DNA from: Microscilla marina ATCC 23134
Lineage (GTDB): Bacteria; Bacteroidota; Bacteroidia; Cytophagales; Microscillaceae
DNA length: 64,000 bases
Direction: 5' to 3'
Assembly: GCF_000169175.1 (NCBI RefSeq)
Contig: NZ_AAWS01000020.1
Span: 1 to 64,000, forward strand
In this document: piece by piece, positions 34,201 through 41,723 of the stretch
Layout of the letters: every line of letters begins with the position of its first letter
Numbering within the stretch: the first letter of the stretch is position 1
Made by a program: the position numbers and the translations under genes
The notes under the pieces: model-generated
What the model was told of the DNA's origin: nothing
The model's database searches: none
Seen by the model: only the letters and a program-made list of their open reading frames with translations

Positions 34201-34716
34201 AGGCAGGTATTGCTGTACAAGCATTGAGTCTGGTTGATTAGGAGCAGGTGTAAGTCGGTTTAGGCCGTTCTTTGTTCCTACCCATAAGTTTCCTAATTGA
34301 TCTTCTGTAATACTTTGAACATTTGTGCCAGCAAGGGTACTTTTTGCGGGGTAGTTAGTAAATTTATTGGTTTTAGGATCAAAACGGTCTAGTCCCGTAT
34401 CAGATGAACCCAACCAAATAATACCGTTTTTTGCTTGATATATTTCACGTATATAACTACTACTTAAACCAGAAGTTTGAGGGGTATAATATTTAAAACC
34501 TTTGCCGTCATACCTGTCCAGTCCGTCACCAGTAGCAAACCACATAAAGCCCTGCTTATCTTGTATGGTGTACCAGATAGTATTTTGAGATAGTCCAGAT
34601 TTAGTCGTAAATTTAGTTATGTCAAACTTGTGTAGCATGTCAGGTGGCACTTGTTGAGCCTGGCTTACATAGTTTACCCAGCCAAATAAGTAAAACACAA
34701 GCATTAGTTTTTTCAT
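31291..34716 (-). CDS. Two-component-type propeller sensor (reg_prop, Y_Y_Y) with SpoIIE phosphatase output
   Basis: 1141 aa. A signal peptide (1-20) is followed by about a dozen reg_prop repeats (about 30-650), each with a variant of D-x-x-G-x-[IL]-W-[VIL]-G-T, that build a periplasmic double propeller. A Y_Y_Y domain follows (about 690-770, FAALSYANASNNQYKVKLEG), then a membrane helix (about 795-815), a coiled coil of Gln/Glu repeats (about 820-905) and a PP2C/SpoIIE domain (about 920-1141: AAIDCTGHGVPGAFMSMIG, DGFADQ, QRDDILLIG). The sensor half is that of Bacteroidota hybrid two-component systems, but the output is a Ser/Thr phosphatase, not a kinase. It probably relays an extracellular polymer or nutrient signal to a partner-switching pathway (inference). 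Confidence 0.9.
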   Translation of the reverse strand: MKKLMLVFYLFGWVNYVSQAQQVPPDMLHKFDITKFTTKSGLSQNTIWYTIQDKQGFMWFATGDGLDRYDGKGFKYYTPQTSGLSSSYIREIYQAKNGIIWLGSSDTGLDRFDPKTNKFTNYPAKSTLAGTNVQSITEDQLGNLWVGTKNGLNRLTPAPNQPDSMLVQQYLPDSNKVNALSQKDVLSLCTRKDGSVWAGTTNGLNQIIMKPNGSVEFKHYFTQKNKRLGFVEAIYEDNQQRLWIGTSHDIGIFDPASRKFTSYTKGLKNNYLRCIIQDSKGIIWIGTDSGIYWFDDQRQAFIHFEDHIKGSQALYDTGVMSIWEDHAGNLWVGTIGNGAYMLNRTTQKFALYTLFLPNKTGKKTQVSCWHMVPGDSSTIWLRTLSDRLVNFNPKTDSVIEYKHRKNAPNSLSHPRVRSIYKDKDGRLWVGTVNGLDLFIPSKNHFKHYRLSNDRLNIIHHIIEGPQGRLLVNVNSKWLYQYNPVTDSFSKYLQLPRKKTRRRQINTITVTQDGTVWLGTLTGLVRLDSKNQTHTLYTESSGLKNNSVLDIYQSTDQQIWFTSYGGGLSKVVQKTEEQVEFRHYGKAQGLMNEFVYGIQEDAQGNLWMSHEKGISRFNLKTEKFTNYTITDGIQDGEFNQDSFGKRNNGQLFFGGTKGINAFHPKNIKPNPYIPPVVLTSFQLSNDSDEAAQAFDTNIGYRKKIVLNHEQAKGFSFEFAALSYANASNNQYKVKLEGYDKAWHNLNTRNFASYTNIPPGRYVFRVQGSNNDGVWNTKGLAIEIVILPAWWQTWWFKVGWISTVILLSLGFYRYRINSIKAQKRILEEKVVKRTKEVVAQKEEIHQQKEEIISRNAAITAQNEELYQQQEEIMAQRDAIEQQNNALSTQNRHIRQSIKSAKTIQEAILPFDVRMQQVLGEHFVIYRPRDVVSGDFYWLGEVNNKKVLAAIDCTGHGVPGAFMSMIGFTILNEIINAKQITDPGTILEKLRYYVRYALRQDETGGRNGMDVALITLEDVDDQHTKVAFAGAKRPLWYISQGDTELQKIKGSSISIGIIYDEERCINTKELMFKKGSLLYLCSDGFADQNNQERKKIGNQQLTKMLYQNHSLPLNTQKQILEETLDQHMVGTEQRDDILLIGLKT

Positions 34717-35005
34717 AAGTAATGATAGATTGTTGGTGAATTATCTGCTCATAGTTAGGTAGGATTGTATTTGTATTAAAACAAGAATTTAATTATCAAA
34801 GGCAATAATTACGCCTTTACATTAGATTTTTTAGATAAAATAAAAGCTACTACTACTTTATTTGCCTTGTATGTTTTTATGGTAATTATTTCAGGGTTAA
34901 GAACAGGTGATTGTATCTTGTTTTTAGGTTCGCTATATCTTTAGTGAGTGTTCATTAGCCAAACAAAAAAGCAAAATCAGAGTTGTACTTTGTGCCCAGT
35001 ACAGT

Positions 35006-35020
35006 TTGTAACGATTACAA
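35006..35020. promoter_or_regulatory. Inverted repeat, possible operator
   Basis: TTGTAA, three bases, TTACAA: a symmetric site of the size bound by dimeric regulators. It is about 290 bases upstream of the start of the minus-strand sensor gene. Speculative. Confidence 0.2.
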
Positions 35021-35322
35021 CATGACAATTGTTTACCTGTTTTATTTAATAAAAACTTGCAGAAACAATGTGATGTGACAATACTGTATAAAATGGTTAT
35101 TTTAAAAATATTTTTTGGTTGTTTTCCTGATAGAAACGCTTTCTGAACCTTTTGTTTTTCATATAAAATTAGAATAAGTAGACTATTGAGTTATAGCAAC
35201 TTTATTTATAGATAGGTGGCATTGAGTACTCATCAAAACTGCTAAATAAGCAGAGTGATCATACAAACAATACTTATACAACTGCTTACTATTTGGGGAG
35301 TTGATTTTTTGTTAAACGCTTG

Positions 35323-35490
35323 ATGTTAAAAACTGAAAGCAATACAGATGCTGCGAATAGTGCCTTTTTAGACGTCTTGGGTAGGGCTTTTGATCCGACA
35401 ATATTATTACAAAATATTTTAAGGCTCATGCCTTTCAGAACTGTGATTATAGGTAAGGTGTATAAAGAACAGACTCAACGAAGTTTGTAA
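35323..35490 (+). CDS. Possible 55-aa protein, unknown
   Basis: The frame begins MLKTESNTDAANSAFLDVLG and ends in QTQRSL. The sequence looks protein-like (an amphipathic LLQNILRLMPF stretch) but there is no family match, no promoter and no conserved neighbour. It could equally be a gene remnant or chance. Confidence 0.25.
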   Translation: MLKTESNTDAANSAFLDVLGRAFDPTILLQNILRLMPFRTVIIGKVYKEQTQRSL

Positions 35491-35602
35491 TCAAAAACTA
35501 ACTTTGAGTCATTTAGAAAACTAAGGGGGAAAGTCTGTTTAGTAGAACTAACACTTCAACAAAGGCCATCATTAGTTATGATAGATAATGAGCCGAGCCT
35601 TT

Positions 35603-35950
35603 TTAGTAAGCCAGTGGCATAACATACGCCAAGTCTAGCTTTATATCAGTTGGTTTTATTTCTGGAGCCTTCAGGATAAGTGAAACCTTACCTTCAGATG
35701 TGTTTACTTCTGTCAGTTGATTTCTAAGTAACTGTATACTGTGCACTCTTTGGTGGTAATGCATTCCTGAAGCAAGTGGTATACATATAATATCGCCCAT
35801 TTTGATGGTGCCAAAATCGACATATCCAGAAAGGATAAGACGACGAAAACCTCCATATTCAATATTATGAGGCGCTTCAGTTACCTCTTCTATAATAAAA
35901 AAACCTCCAGTTGGAAATGACATAGTTATAAATAAATATCTTCTCAACAA
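35603..35950 (-). CDS. Stand-alone EF-Tu domain 2-like beta-barrel protein
   Basis: 115 aa from the first ATG; the ATG at codon 10 (MSFPTGG) is an equally good start. The pattern FIIEEV, then GYVDFGTIKMGDIICIP, then VHSIQLLRNQLTEVNTSEGKV and LILKAPEIKPTDI follows translation factor domain 2 step by step: GRVERGxIKxGDxVEI, VTGIEMFRKxLxxAxAGDxV, then LLRGIxxxDI. No GTPase domain is attached and none is adjacent. It may be a small RNA- or protein-binding module, or a remnant of a GTPase gene. Fold assignment is by eye; the function is unknown. Confidence 0.6.
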   Translation of the reverse strand: MLRRYLFITMSFPTGGFFIIEEVTEAPHNIEYGGFRRLILSGYVDFGTIKMGDIICIPLASGMHYHQRVHSIQLLRNQLTEVNTSEGKVSLILKAPEIKPTDIKLDLAYVMPLAY

Positions 35951-36454
35951 GTTTATGTAAATTAAAGTGTATTGCTCGTATAACCAAGCAGGTGTTCAAT
36001 TATTTTTGTTCAGATGTAGGGAGACCTAGGCTACTAAATGCTACTGATGGTTGAGCTGCTTTCTAAAAAATGTAAACCAATAGCGACTATATAAATGAGC
36101 AGTGTCTTGTCTTCAGTATGTTTTACTTTGATAATCAGCAAATATACAATTAACAACTGTACTTGTTGATCAGTCTTGCATTGATAAGTCCCAAATATAA
36201 AAGGGGATATGTGTTGCTTAAAAACCACACAGTCATCTGGCAAAATTACTTTGAATCATATAACTTATAACTCTTGTTAGAAGTTTATTAGTATACCTAA
36301 TAATATTTGTTTTGTGTTATGGTTATATTTTGTAGGCAATAAAGCAGGAATATAGTGGTATAAAACAAAGAAACCCCCATTAGGAGGTTTCTTTAGTGTA
36401 CGATGTCATGGGTAAAATAATAGGCTACACATAATAGCGAGGTTAACACCTTTA
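35951..36454. other. Gene-free region
   Basis: 504 bases between two minus-strand genes. A 69-codon minus-strand frame inside it has no protein character I trust. A terminator lies at 36367. Confidence 0.4.
36367..36394 (-). terminator. Terminator of the gene at 36455
   Basis: 9-bp stem AAAGAAACC (36367-36375) with 36386-36394; on the minus strand the exit is TTTCTTTGTTTT. Confidence 0.75.
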
Positions 36455-36958
36455 CTAAGAAGCAGATCTTTTTTTAATCTTGGGTTTTTTTACCACCCAC
36501 TCTGTTTGCAAAGTCTCTTGCGGTAGTTTCGGTGTTTTATATTCTTTGTTAAGGTCAATATCTTGAGTGGTGACTGTACGTTTCAATGTTTTTTGGGCAG
36601 TATTATCTACCAGTGGGGCGACTGTTTTTGTAGTTTGAGTTGTAGTACCTTCCAATGCTTGAATAAACGCCATAAACTTTTTGTCTACATCACCTACTTC
36701 TTCGGCTTTATCCAATTGTTTTTTACGCGCCAAAAACTTTTTGTAATGAATAAGCGCTGCCGAAATAATTTTCACATCATCTTTACTCACACTTAATTTA
36801 TTATTCTTACCAGAGGCAGGTGTTTTAGAGGCTGCTCTGTTATTTACTGCCCTATTATCTAGAGCAGCGCGTTTTTGAGGTTTTTCTGGAGTATTATAAA
36901 GCACGTCAGCTAATTTGTTGAACATTACTTTAGGGGAGATAAATGATACAGTTGCCAT
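36455..36958 (-). CDS. Hypothetical basic protein
   Basis: 167 aa from the ATG at 36958 (MATVSFISPKVMF); an upstream in-frame ATG at 37000 would add 14 residues. It is rich in Lys, Thr, Ala and Asn; one helical, charged centre (IHYKKFLARKKQLDKAEEV) is flanked by low-complexity, probably disordered tails, and it ends KKPKIKKRSAS. There is no signal peptide and no recognised domain. The composition suggests binding to nucleic acid or acting as a scaffold, but that is a guess. It sits just after another orphan gene (37028) on the same strand; the two may be one unit. Confidence 0.6.
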   Translation of the reverse strand: MATVSFISPKVMFNKLADVLYNTPEKPQKRAALDNRAVNNRAASKTPASGKNNKLSVSKDDVKIISAALIHYKKFLARKKQLDKAEEVGDVDKKFMAFIQALEGTTTQTTKTVAPLVDNTAQKTLKRTVTTQDIDLNKEYKTPKLPQETLQTEWVVKKPKIKKRSAS

Positions 36959-37027
36959 AGTGTATTTATATATTTTGATTTTGTATGAAATGTTTGTCAA
37001 CTAATATTGGGTAGAGGACTCTACCTG

Positions 37028-37309
37028 TTACAAATACCAAGGATCATATATTGACTGGTTGGTATCCTGAAGAGTGGCATTACTTATTTGCTGCTCAAGT
37101 TGTGTATTTCTATTTTTGATAGTCTTGATTTCGTTTTCAAGTGTATTGATTTTATCAAACAAAACCATTGACATATTTTGAAACTGTTTCTCTACTAATT
37201 CCCTGATATTTTTTTGGTCAGTTGTAGCAGTTTTTGACTTCATTTTGGGTGCTTTGTTAATTTTCCAAACAAATTCTCGTGTAGGGGTATTGGTTGAATT
37301 ATTTTCCAT
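37028..37309 (-). CDS. Hypothetical small coiled-coil protein
   Basis: 93 aa from the ATG at 37309 (MENNSTNTPT); an ATG three codons earlier is possible. The first third is polar and basic; residues about 35-75 (EKQFQNMSMVLFDKINTLENEIKTIKNRN) show a heptad pattern of a parallel coiled coil. It ends in IYDPWYL. No family recognised. The organisation (basic N part plus oligomerising helix) recalls granule- or nucleoid-associated small proteins, but nothing proves it. Upstream of, and co-directional with, the hypothetical gene at 36455. Confidence 0.55.
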   Translation of the reverse strand: MENNSTNTPTREFVWKINKAPKMKSKTATTDQKNIRELVEKQFQNMSMVLFDKINTLENEIKTIKNRNTQLEQQISNATLQDTNQSIYDPWYL

Positions 37310-37722
37310 GATATCCAATATTTGTTGTTTTAAAAAAGAGGTTTGTTAATTAATTGAGCATTTAATCTTTATTGTTAAGCAAATATAGAGTGATTTAGAA
37401 ATAATGCCAAATTTTTAAACATAAAAATTGCTATTTTTTTTAACAAATTAATTGCCCAAGAAAAAGCTTTGTATATGACTCTGGTAACCAGAATGTTAAA
37501 TAAATGAGCTAAAATATTTTATGCTCAAAAAATGAGAATATAAGTGGGTTTCCAAATAATTATGTTGAGTAAAAAGGTGGGAAAGCTGGCTAAAAGTAAG
37601 GGTGTGGCAAGGGTTGGTTAGCTCTTGTATTTACTTGTTGGCTATTATATTGTTGGGAGCAAAACCAGAGATGAAAAAGCACTGACTCATTCATCTTTAA
37701 TAGGCTATAGATGATAAGCTGA
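37310..37722. other. Gene-free AT-rich region
   Basis: About 410 bases. A minus-strand frame at 37590-37883 overlaps the START-domain gene in another frame and looks like a shadow. Nothing else seen. Confidence 0.4.
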
Positions 37723-38400
37723 CTATTGACTGATGTAAGGCAGTTTTGTTTGTTGGTATTTGGGCTTTTTAGCCATTTCACGAAATTTTTTAAGGGTATT
37801 CCAAACACCTTTAGTCGCAAGTGGGTTGATGATCCAGGCAGGTAGCCCAAGGTTAGGTTCAGCGTAAAACTGATAAGAGACAAGTATTTTGCCGTTACCT
37901 AATGGTTTAAACCTCCATTGTCCTTCAGCATTTTTCATTCGTACCTTTTTACGTTTTTTGGGTAGATAGTTAGGTTTACTTTCAATATCAATCACCACAA
38001 TATGGTTATCACTATTTTGTTCGAGCGTATTGAGGCTAATCAGGTCACGATTATAATAAGGAAAAGGAAGTGAAATTTCGGCATAAGTATACCACTGTTG
38101 GTTAGAAACAGTATGAATGTTTTGAAAAAGTTTCATACGGTTAATCCATTGAGGCACAGACGCATCATCTTTTATAATAGCAACCAAACTGCTAAGTGAG
38201 GCTTTGAATACAGCAATGGCTTTTAGCTCACGGTGATTGGTGTTTTTATATTTGCGTGCATATACTGATATGCCTTCTTTATTTTTTATTAATTTCCAGG
38301 CTTTAAAAGTAGTAGCAGAGTTATTGCCGTGAAAAGGGTAGGAGGGCATGCCTGCAAAGTGATTAGTAAAAACCAGTAGAACTGCCAATAGTTTAGTCAT
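37723..38400 (-). CDS. Exported START-domain protein
   Basis: 225 aa from the ATG at 38400, which gives a normal signal peptide (MTKLLAVLLVFTNHFAG); a start 13 codons upstream would bury it. The mature part (about 30-215) has the StAR-related lipid-transfer layout: WKLIKNKEGISVYARK, a central VPQWINRM segment, SLPFPYYNRDLIS and a C-terminal helix NTLKKFREMAKK. START domains hold a single lipid or hydrophobic ligand. In this family of bacterial proteins the ligand is unknown. It is divergent from the pentapeptide-repeat membrane protein. Confidence 0.8.
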   Translation of the reverse strand: MTKLLAVLLVFTNHFAGMPSYPFHGNNSATTFKAWKLIKNKEGISVYARKYKNTNHRELKAIAVFKASLSSLVAIIKDDASVPQWINRMKLFQNIHTVSNQQWYTYAEISLPFPYYNRDLISLNTLEQNSDNHIVVIDIESKPNYLPKKRKKVRMKNAEGQWRFKPLGNGKILVSYQFYAEPNLGLPAWIINPLATKGVWNTLKKFREMAKKPKYQQTKLPYISQ

Positions 38401-38472
38401 AAATTGCAATAGATTTATTTGAGTGCTTATTTTAGTCAACGATATACCCCAACATTACCAAAAGGTTGCCTT

Positions 38473-40434
38473 ATGTCAACATTAAAAAATCACATTGCTC
38501 ATTTTTGGGCATTCAATAATTCATCGGTAGAAAACGCTAAATCAATTCTTTATTACTTAGTGTTTATGTTTTACTTGTTGCTGATTGTGGTATCTACTTC
38601 TGACGCAATGATACTGATACCTTCCAGCCAGGTAATGCTACCGGTGTTGAATATTCCTTTACCATTGTGGGAGTTTTACCTCTGTATGCCTTTGTTGGTG
38701 GTAATATTACACTTCAATCTTTTGTATAACCTTATTCAGCACAGTAAAAAAGCCTATGCATATCAACAGGTAGAGAAAGACGCTGATCATCTTACAACAT
38801 ACCCTTTCATAGTGAATTTTGTAATTACCAGCCAAAAAACAAATAACTTCTGGTGGTTACGTTTTGTTCTTTGGCTGCTCATTTTTGCCTTTCCTTTAGG
38901 GTTACTATGTGCCATTCAATGGCAGTTTTCAGCTTACCACAGTAGTACGATGACCCTTTGGCACTGCTTTGTTGTAATGCTCGATGCTTTAGTTTTAAGC
39001 TTTGCCTGGCATAAAATCTTCCATCCCTCTTTGACCACAAAAACAACGGCGTCGAACAGTAATGATGTGACCAAGCCTTCTGTAAAAGCAAAAAAAGCTT
39101 TTCAAGACGTAAAGTTATCTTGGCAAGTGGCTGTATTTGTGGTTTTTGCACTATTTAATCTAACCGTTTTGCTCATATTTAAAAGCACTAATGGGCAAAG
39201 TGTGCAACACCTGATGCCTCACCTCAAGGTGCAACATCAAACGTTGATCAAAGCTCCACCCAGCGATCAAATTATTCAAAGGTTTATTGCCTTGGGCAAG
39301 TCAAAAGAAGAAGCCTATTGTGAATATGCCAGAGGGCTTGATTTGAGGGGACGCGATTTACGGTTTTGCGATTTTTCGGGAGCTTATTTGGTCAATGCCA
39401 ACTTAGAAAAAGCTGATATAAGGGGAGCCAACTTTTCTTCTGCCAACTTACACGGTAGCAACCTTACTAAATCTATAGTACTTGGTGCGGTATTTTTTAA
39501 AACCAAAATGCACTATACAAAGCTTCATAAAATCGCTTTTCGTAAGACTCTCCACAAGGCATTAGACTTGAGGCATGCTCAGCTGAGTGCACTGGATTTG
39601 AGCAACTTAAACCTGAAAAACTATATATTTAAAGGAGCTGTGTGTACCAATGTAGATTTTAAAAGTGCAGACTTGAGCGATGTTGAGTTTACTGGAGCAG
39701 TGTTTAAACATTGTTTTATGAAAGGAGTGCAAATGCAAAGAGCAGTGTTGAATGGAGTAACTTTTGAACAAGCCAACAAAATGGATGGAGCTCGTATGCA
39801 AAATGCACAAATGAAAGCCGCATATTTAAACGGGGTAAGTTTGCAAGGGGCAGATATGAGCAATGTTGCATTAGAAGGTGCTATGTGGCAAAGAGACTCA
39901 ATACAAGGCGTTAATCTACGTAATGCCCATCTGCAGGGAGCAGTGATTGAGGCCCAAGTTTTTTCGGGCAATTGTTTGGTACAAGCCCGCATCAAGGGCT
40001 CCATCCTTTCCAAAATCAAAGGGAGTACCCATAATTATTATTATGCAGTAAACCGTGACCAAAAACCATACTGGAGGCCACTGCACAAACAACTAAAAAA
40101 ATACAATGTGAGTAGACATTTAGAATTGCACACCCGTGGGGTAAAAGACATCATAGAAGAACGCATTGCGTTGGCCAAACAACGCCTGAGCAAATCGGAC
40201 ACCACAGATATACAGGAGTATTTTGGAACAAACAATGGAGATAACTTTGTACAGGAACGAAAGAAAATTGCCTGCCAGAACATATACATTGCAGAGGGTG
40301 TTTTATCGCAAACACCACTGACAAGCATTGAGGAAAACGAGCGCATTTATCAACAGTTAAGTGATTATTTGAGGAATAATTGCGCTCGTATTTATGAAAA
40401 AATAGTGAAGAGAGGCAAAGTGAAAATTAATTAA
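38473..40434 (+). CDS. Membrane protein with pentapeptide-repeat domain
   Basis: 653 aa from the ATG at 38473; a TTG 54 bases upstream is in frame but would overlap the start of the divergent START gene. Five hydrophobic segments fall within about residues 20-250. About 300-520 is a pentapeptide-repeat solenoid of A(D/N)LxG-type units (LDLRGRDLRFCDFSGAYLVN, NANLEKADIRGANFSSANL, LQGADMSNVALEGAMW). The C-terminal 130 residues are charged and helical. The right-handed beta helix is a protein-binding surface and has been found in DNA mimics, but no specific function follows. It converges on the orphan secreted gene at 40447. Confidence 0.85.
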   Translation: MSTLKNHIAHFWAFNNSSVENAKSILYYLVFMFYLLLIVVSTSDAMILIPSSQVMLPVLNIPLPLWEFYLCMPLLVVILHFNLLYNLIQHSKKAYAYQQVEKDADHLTTYPFIVNFVITSQKTNNFWWLRFVLWLLIFAFPLGLLCAIQWQFSAYHSSTMTLWHCFVVMLDALVLSFAWHKIFHPSLTTKTTASNSNDVTKPSVKAKKAFQDVKLSWQVAVFVVFALFNLTVLLIFKSTNGQSVQHLMPHLKVQHQTLIKAPPSDQIIQRFIALGKSKEEAYCEYARGLDLRGRDLRFCDFSGAYLVNANLEKADIRGANFSSANLHGSNLTKSIVLGAVFFKTKMHYTKLHKIAFRKTLHKALDLRHAQLSALDLSNLNLKNYIFKGAVCTNVDFKSADLSDVEFTGAVFKHCFMKGVQMQRAVLNGVTFEQANKMDGARMQNAQMKAAYLNGVSLQGADMSNVALEGAMWQRDSIQGVNLRNAHLQGAVIEAQVFSGNCLVQARIKGSILSKIKGSTHNYYYAVNRDQKPYWRPLHKQLKKYNVSRHLELHTRGVKDIIEERIALAKQRLSKSDTTDIQEYFGTNNGDNFVQERKKIACQNIYIAEGVLSQTPLTSIEENERIYQQLSDYLRNNCARIYEKIVKRGKVKIN

Positions 40435-40446
40435 CATTGTTAGTTT

Positions 40447-40887
40447 TTACTTCCAGGTAACCCTGATACGAATGAAGTTTTTATCAAAATCTTCGCTACC
40501 CTCATTTGCCTTAGTTATTCTGATTAATTTTTTACCCCTATGCACCTTTAGTTGGGTTTTGCCTGCTTCATCATCCATCACGTAGAAATAATTCAGGTTT
40601 TTCCAATTTTTGTTGGGCTCCTTTTTTAGGAATTTTTTTAAGTCCAAAGGAAACTTTTGTTCTGATTGAATGTCTACTAGCAATGTGTGAGCATCTTTGA
40701 GCGAAAGGTATACATTATCATCAGTGCTTTTGCCATCAGATATTTTCCAGCGTTTATCTTCCTTTTCAAAGTGCATTTCCAGTACACGGTCTCCCGAAGT
40801 CTGCCAACTCATTTTAAACTTTTGTACCTCAGCAGGTACCAGGTTGGTCATAGCATAAAACATCACAAAAAATCCAAAACTAAACAT
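40447..40887 (-). CDS. Secreted orphan protein, paralogue A
   Basis: 146 aa: an N-terminal hydrophobic signal (MFSFGFFVMFYAMTNLVPA), then a beta-rich domain of about 120 residues. It is clearly paralogous to the next gene upstream on this strand (41102-41563): both share the FYAMTNLVPAxVQ signal end, an F.M.WQ motif, RWK, a KKW/KNW-x-L-x-YF block and the closing I.(V/L)TWK. I recognise no family. The domain may bind a surface polymer (guess). The gene converges with the pentapeptide protein gene, 12 bp apart. Confidence 0.72.
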   Translation of the reverse strand: MFSFGFFVMFYAMTNLVPAEVQKFKMSWQTSGDRVLEMHFEKEDKRWKISDGKSTDDNVYLSLKDAHTLLVDIQSEQKFPLDLKKFLKKEPNKNWKNLNYFYVMDDEAGKTQLKVHRGKKLIRITKANEGSEDFDKNFIRIRVTWK

Positions 40888-41101
40888 AGTATAACGGCTT
40901 TAGTGGTAGAACTCATCTCGCCTCTTAATCATCAGCGGCAAATTATTTACCTTGTCCATACTTCAAGGTTTATCATTACCCTAGCATTGCTATGCTTCTT
41001 CTTGCTAAATCCCAGTCTGCCAGGGAAAACCTTCTCTTCACTCAACAAAAGCAATAGTTTTCGCAAACATTCAAAAAATAGAGACGAGTTTGTAATTAAA
41101 A

Positions 41102-41563
41102 TTATTTTTTTGACTTCCAGGTAAGTTTAATACCTTGAAATTTTTGCAATTCACCTTTTTGGCCTTTCACTTTTAATTGTACAAAGTTTTTACCTCGTTC
41201 GGTTATATCAAGCCTTACAGGTCCGCCTTTATTATCCAGGTTTTTGAGCTCAAAGTATGTCAACTTATGCCACTTTTTGTGCTCTTTTTTGCCTATGTGT
41301 TCATCCAAAGATACTTTATGTACCTGTTCTTCACTCTCTTTCATTTGTATACATAGGTTGTTTTTTTTATCTGTCCACAAAATCACATAGTCATCCTCTG
41401 CCCGGCTGGGAGTCATTTTCCAACGACCATCGGTTTTTTCAAAGTTAATACGCATCGTACGCACCGTAGAGCTTTGCCACGCCATCTGAAAATGCTGGAC
41501 ATCGGCAGGAACGAGGTTGGTCATTGTATAAAAAATTATAAAAAAGCTGTAGTTTATTACCAT
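41102..41563 (-). CDS. Secreted orphan protein, paralogue B
   Basis: 153 aa, paralogous to the protein at 40447 along its whole length, with the same signal-peptide style (FFIIFYTMTNLVPA) and the same motif order (HFQMAWQ, RWKM, KKWHKLTYFEL, IKLTWK). The 214 bp between the two genes contain no other gene, so they look like an old tandem duplication. Unknown function; export is predicted from the hydrophobic N terminus. Confidence 0.72.
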   Translation of the reverse strand: MVINYSFFIIFYTMTNLVPADVQHFQMAWQSSTVRTMRINFEKTDGRWKMTPSRAEDDYVILWTDKKNNLCIQMKESEEQVHKVSLDEHIGKKEHKKWHKLTYFELKNLDNKGGPVRLDITERGKNFVQLKVKGQKGELQKFQGIKLTWKSKK

Positions 41564-41723
41564 AAGACTAAGAAATCAAAAAGGGTTAACAGTACATTAC
41601 TGTACAAACGATTTTGAAGCTAAAATCGTAAAAATATATTTTATCAAGGTAGAAAACTCAAAATATATGCAATGCCTTCTGCATTTTAGTGATACATTGC
41701 ACTGGTTACAATGAATAAAATCA

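Larger units (their letters stand above)
34717..35602. other. Long gene-free region upstream of the propeller sensor
   Basis: 886 AT-rich bases. Besides a possible 55-codon frame (35323-35490), it holds a perfect inverted repeat TTGTAA-CGA-TTACAA at 35006-35020 that could be an operator. No clear promoter was found. Confidence 0.4.

Noticed and set aside
36034-36243. 69-codon minus-strand frame in a gene-free region
   Set aside because: No start context, no family features, biased toward simple AT-rich codons.
37590-37883. 97-codon minus-strand frame
   Set aside because: Overlaps the START-domain gene in another frame; looks like a shadow.
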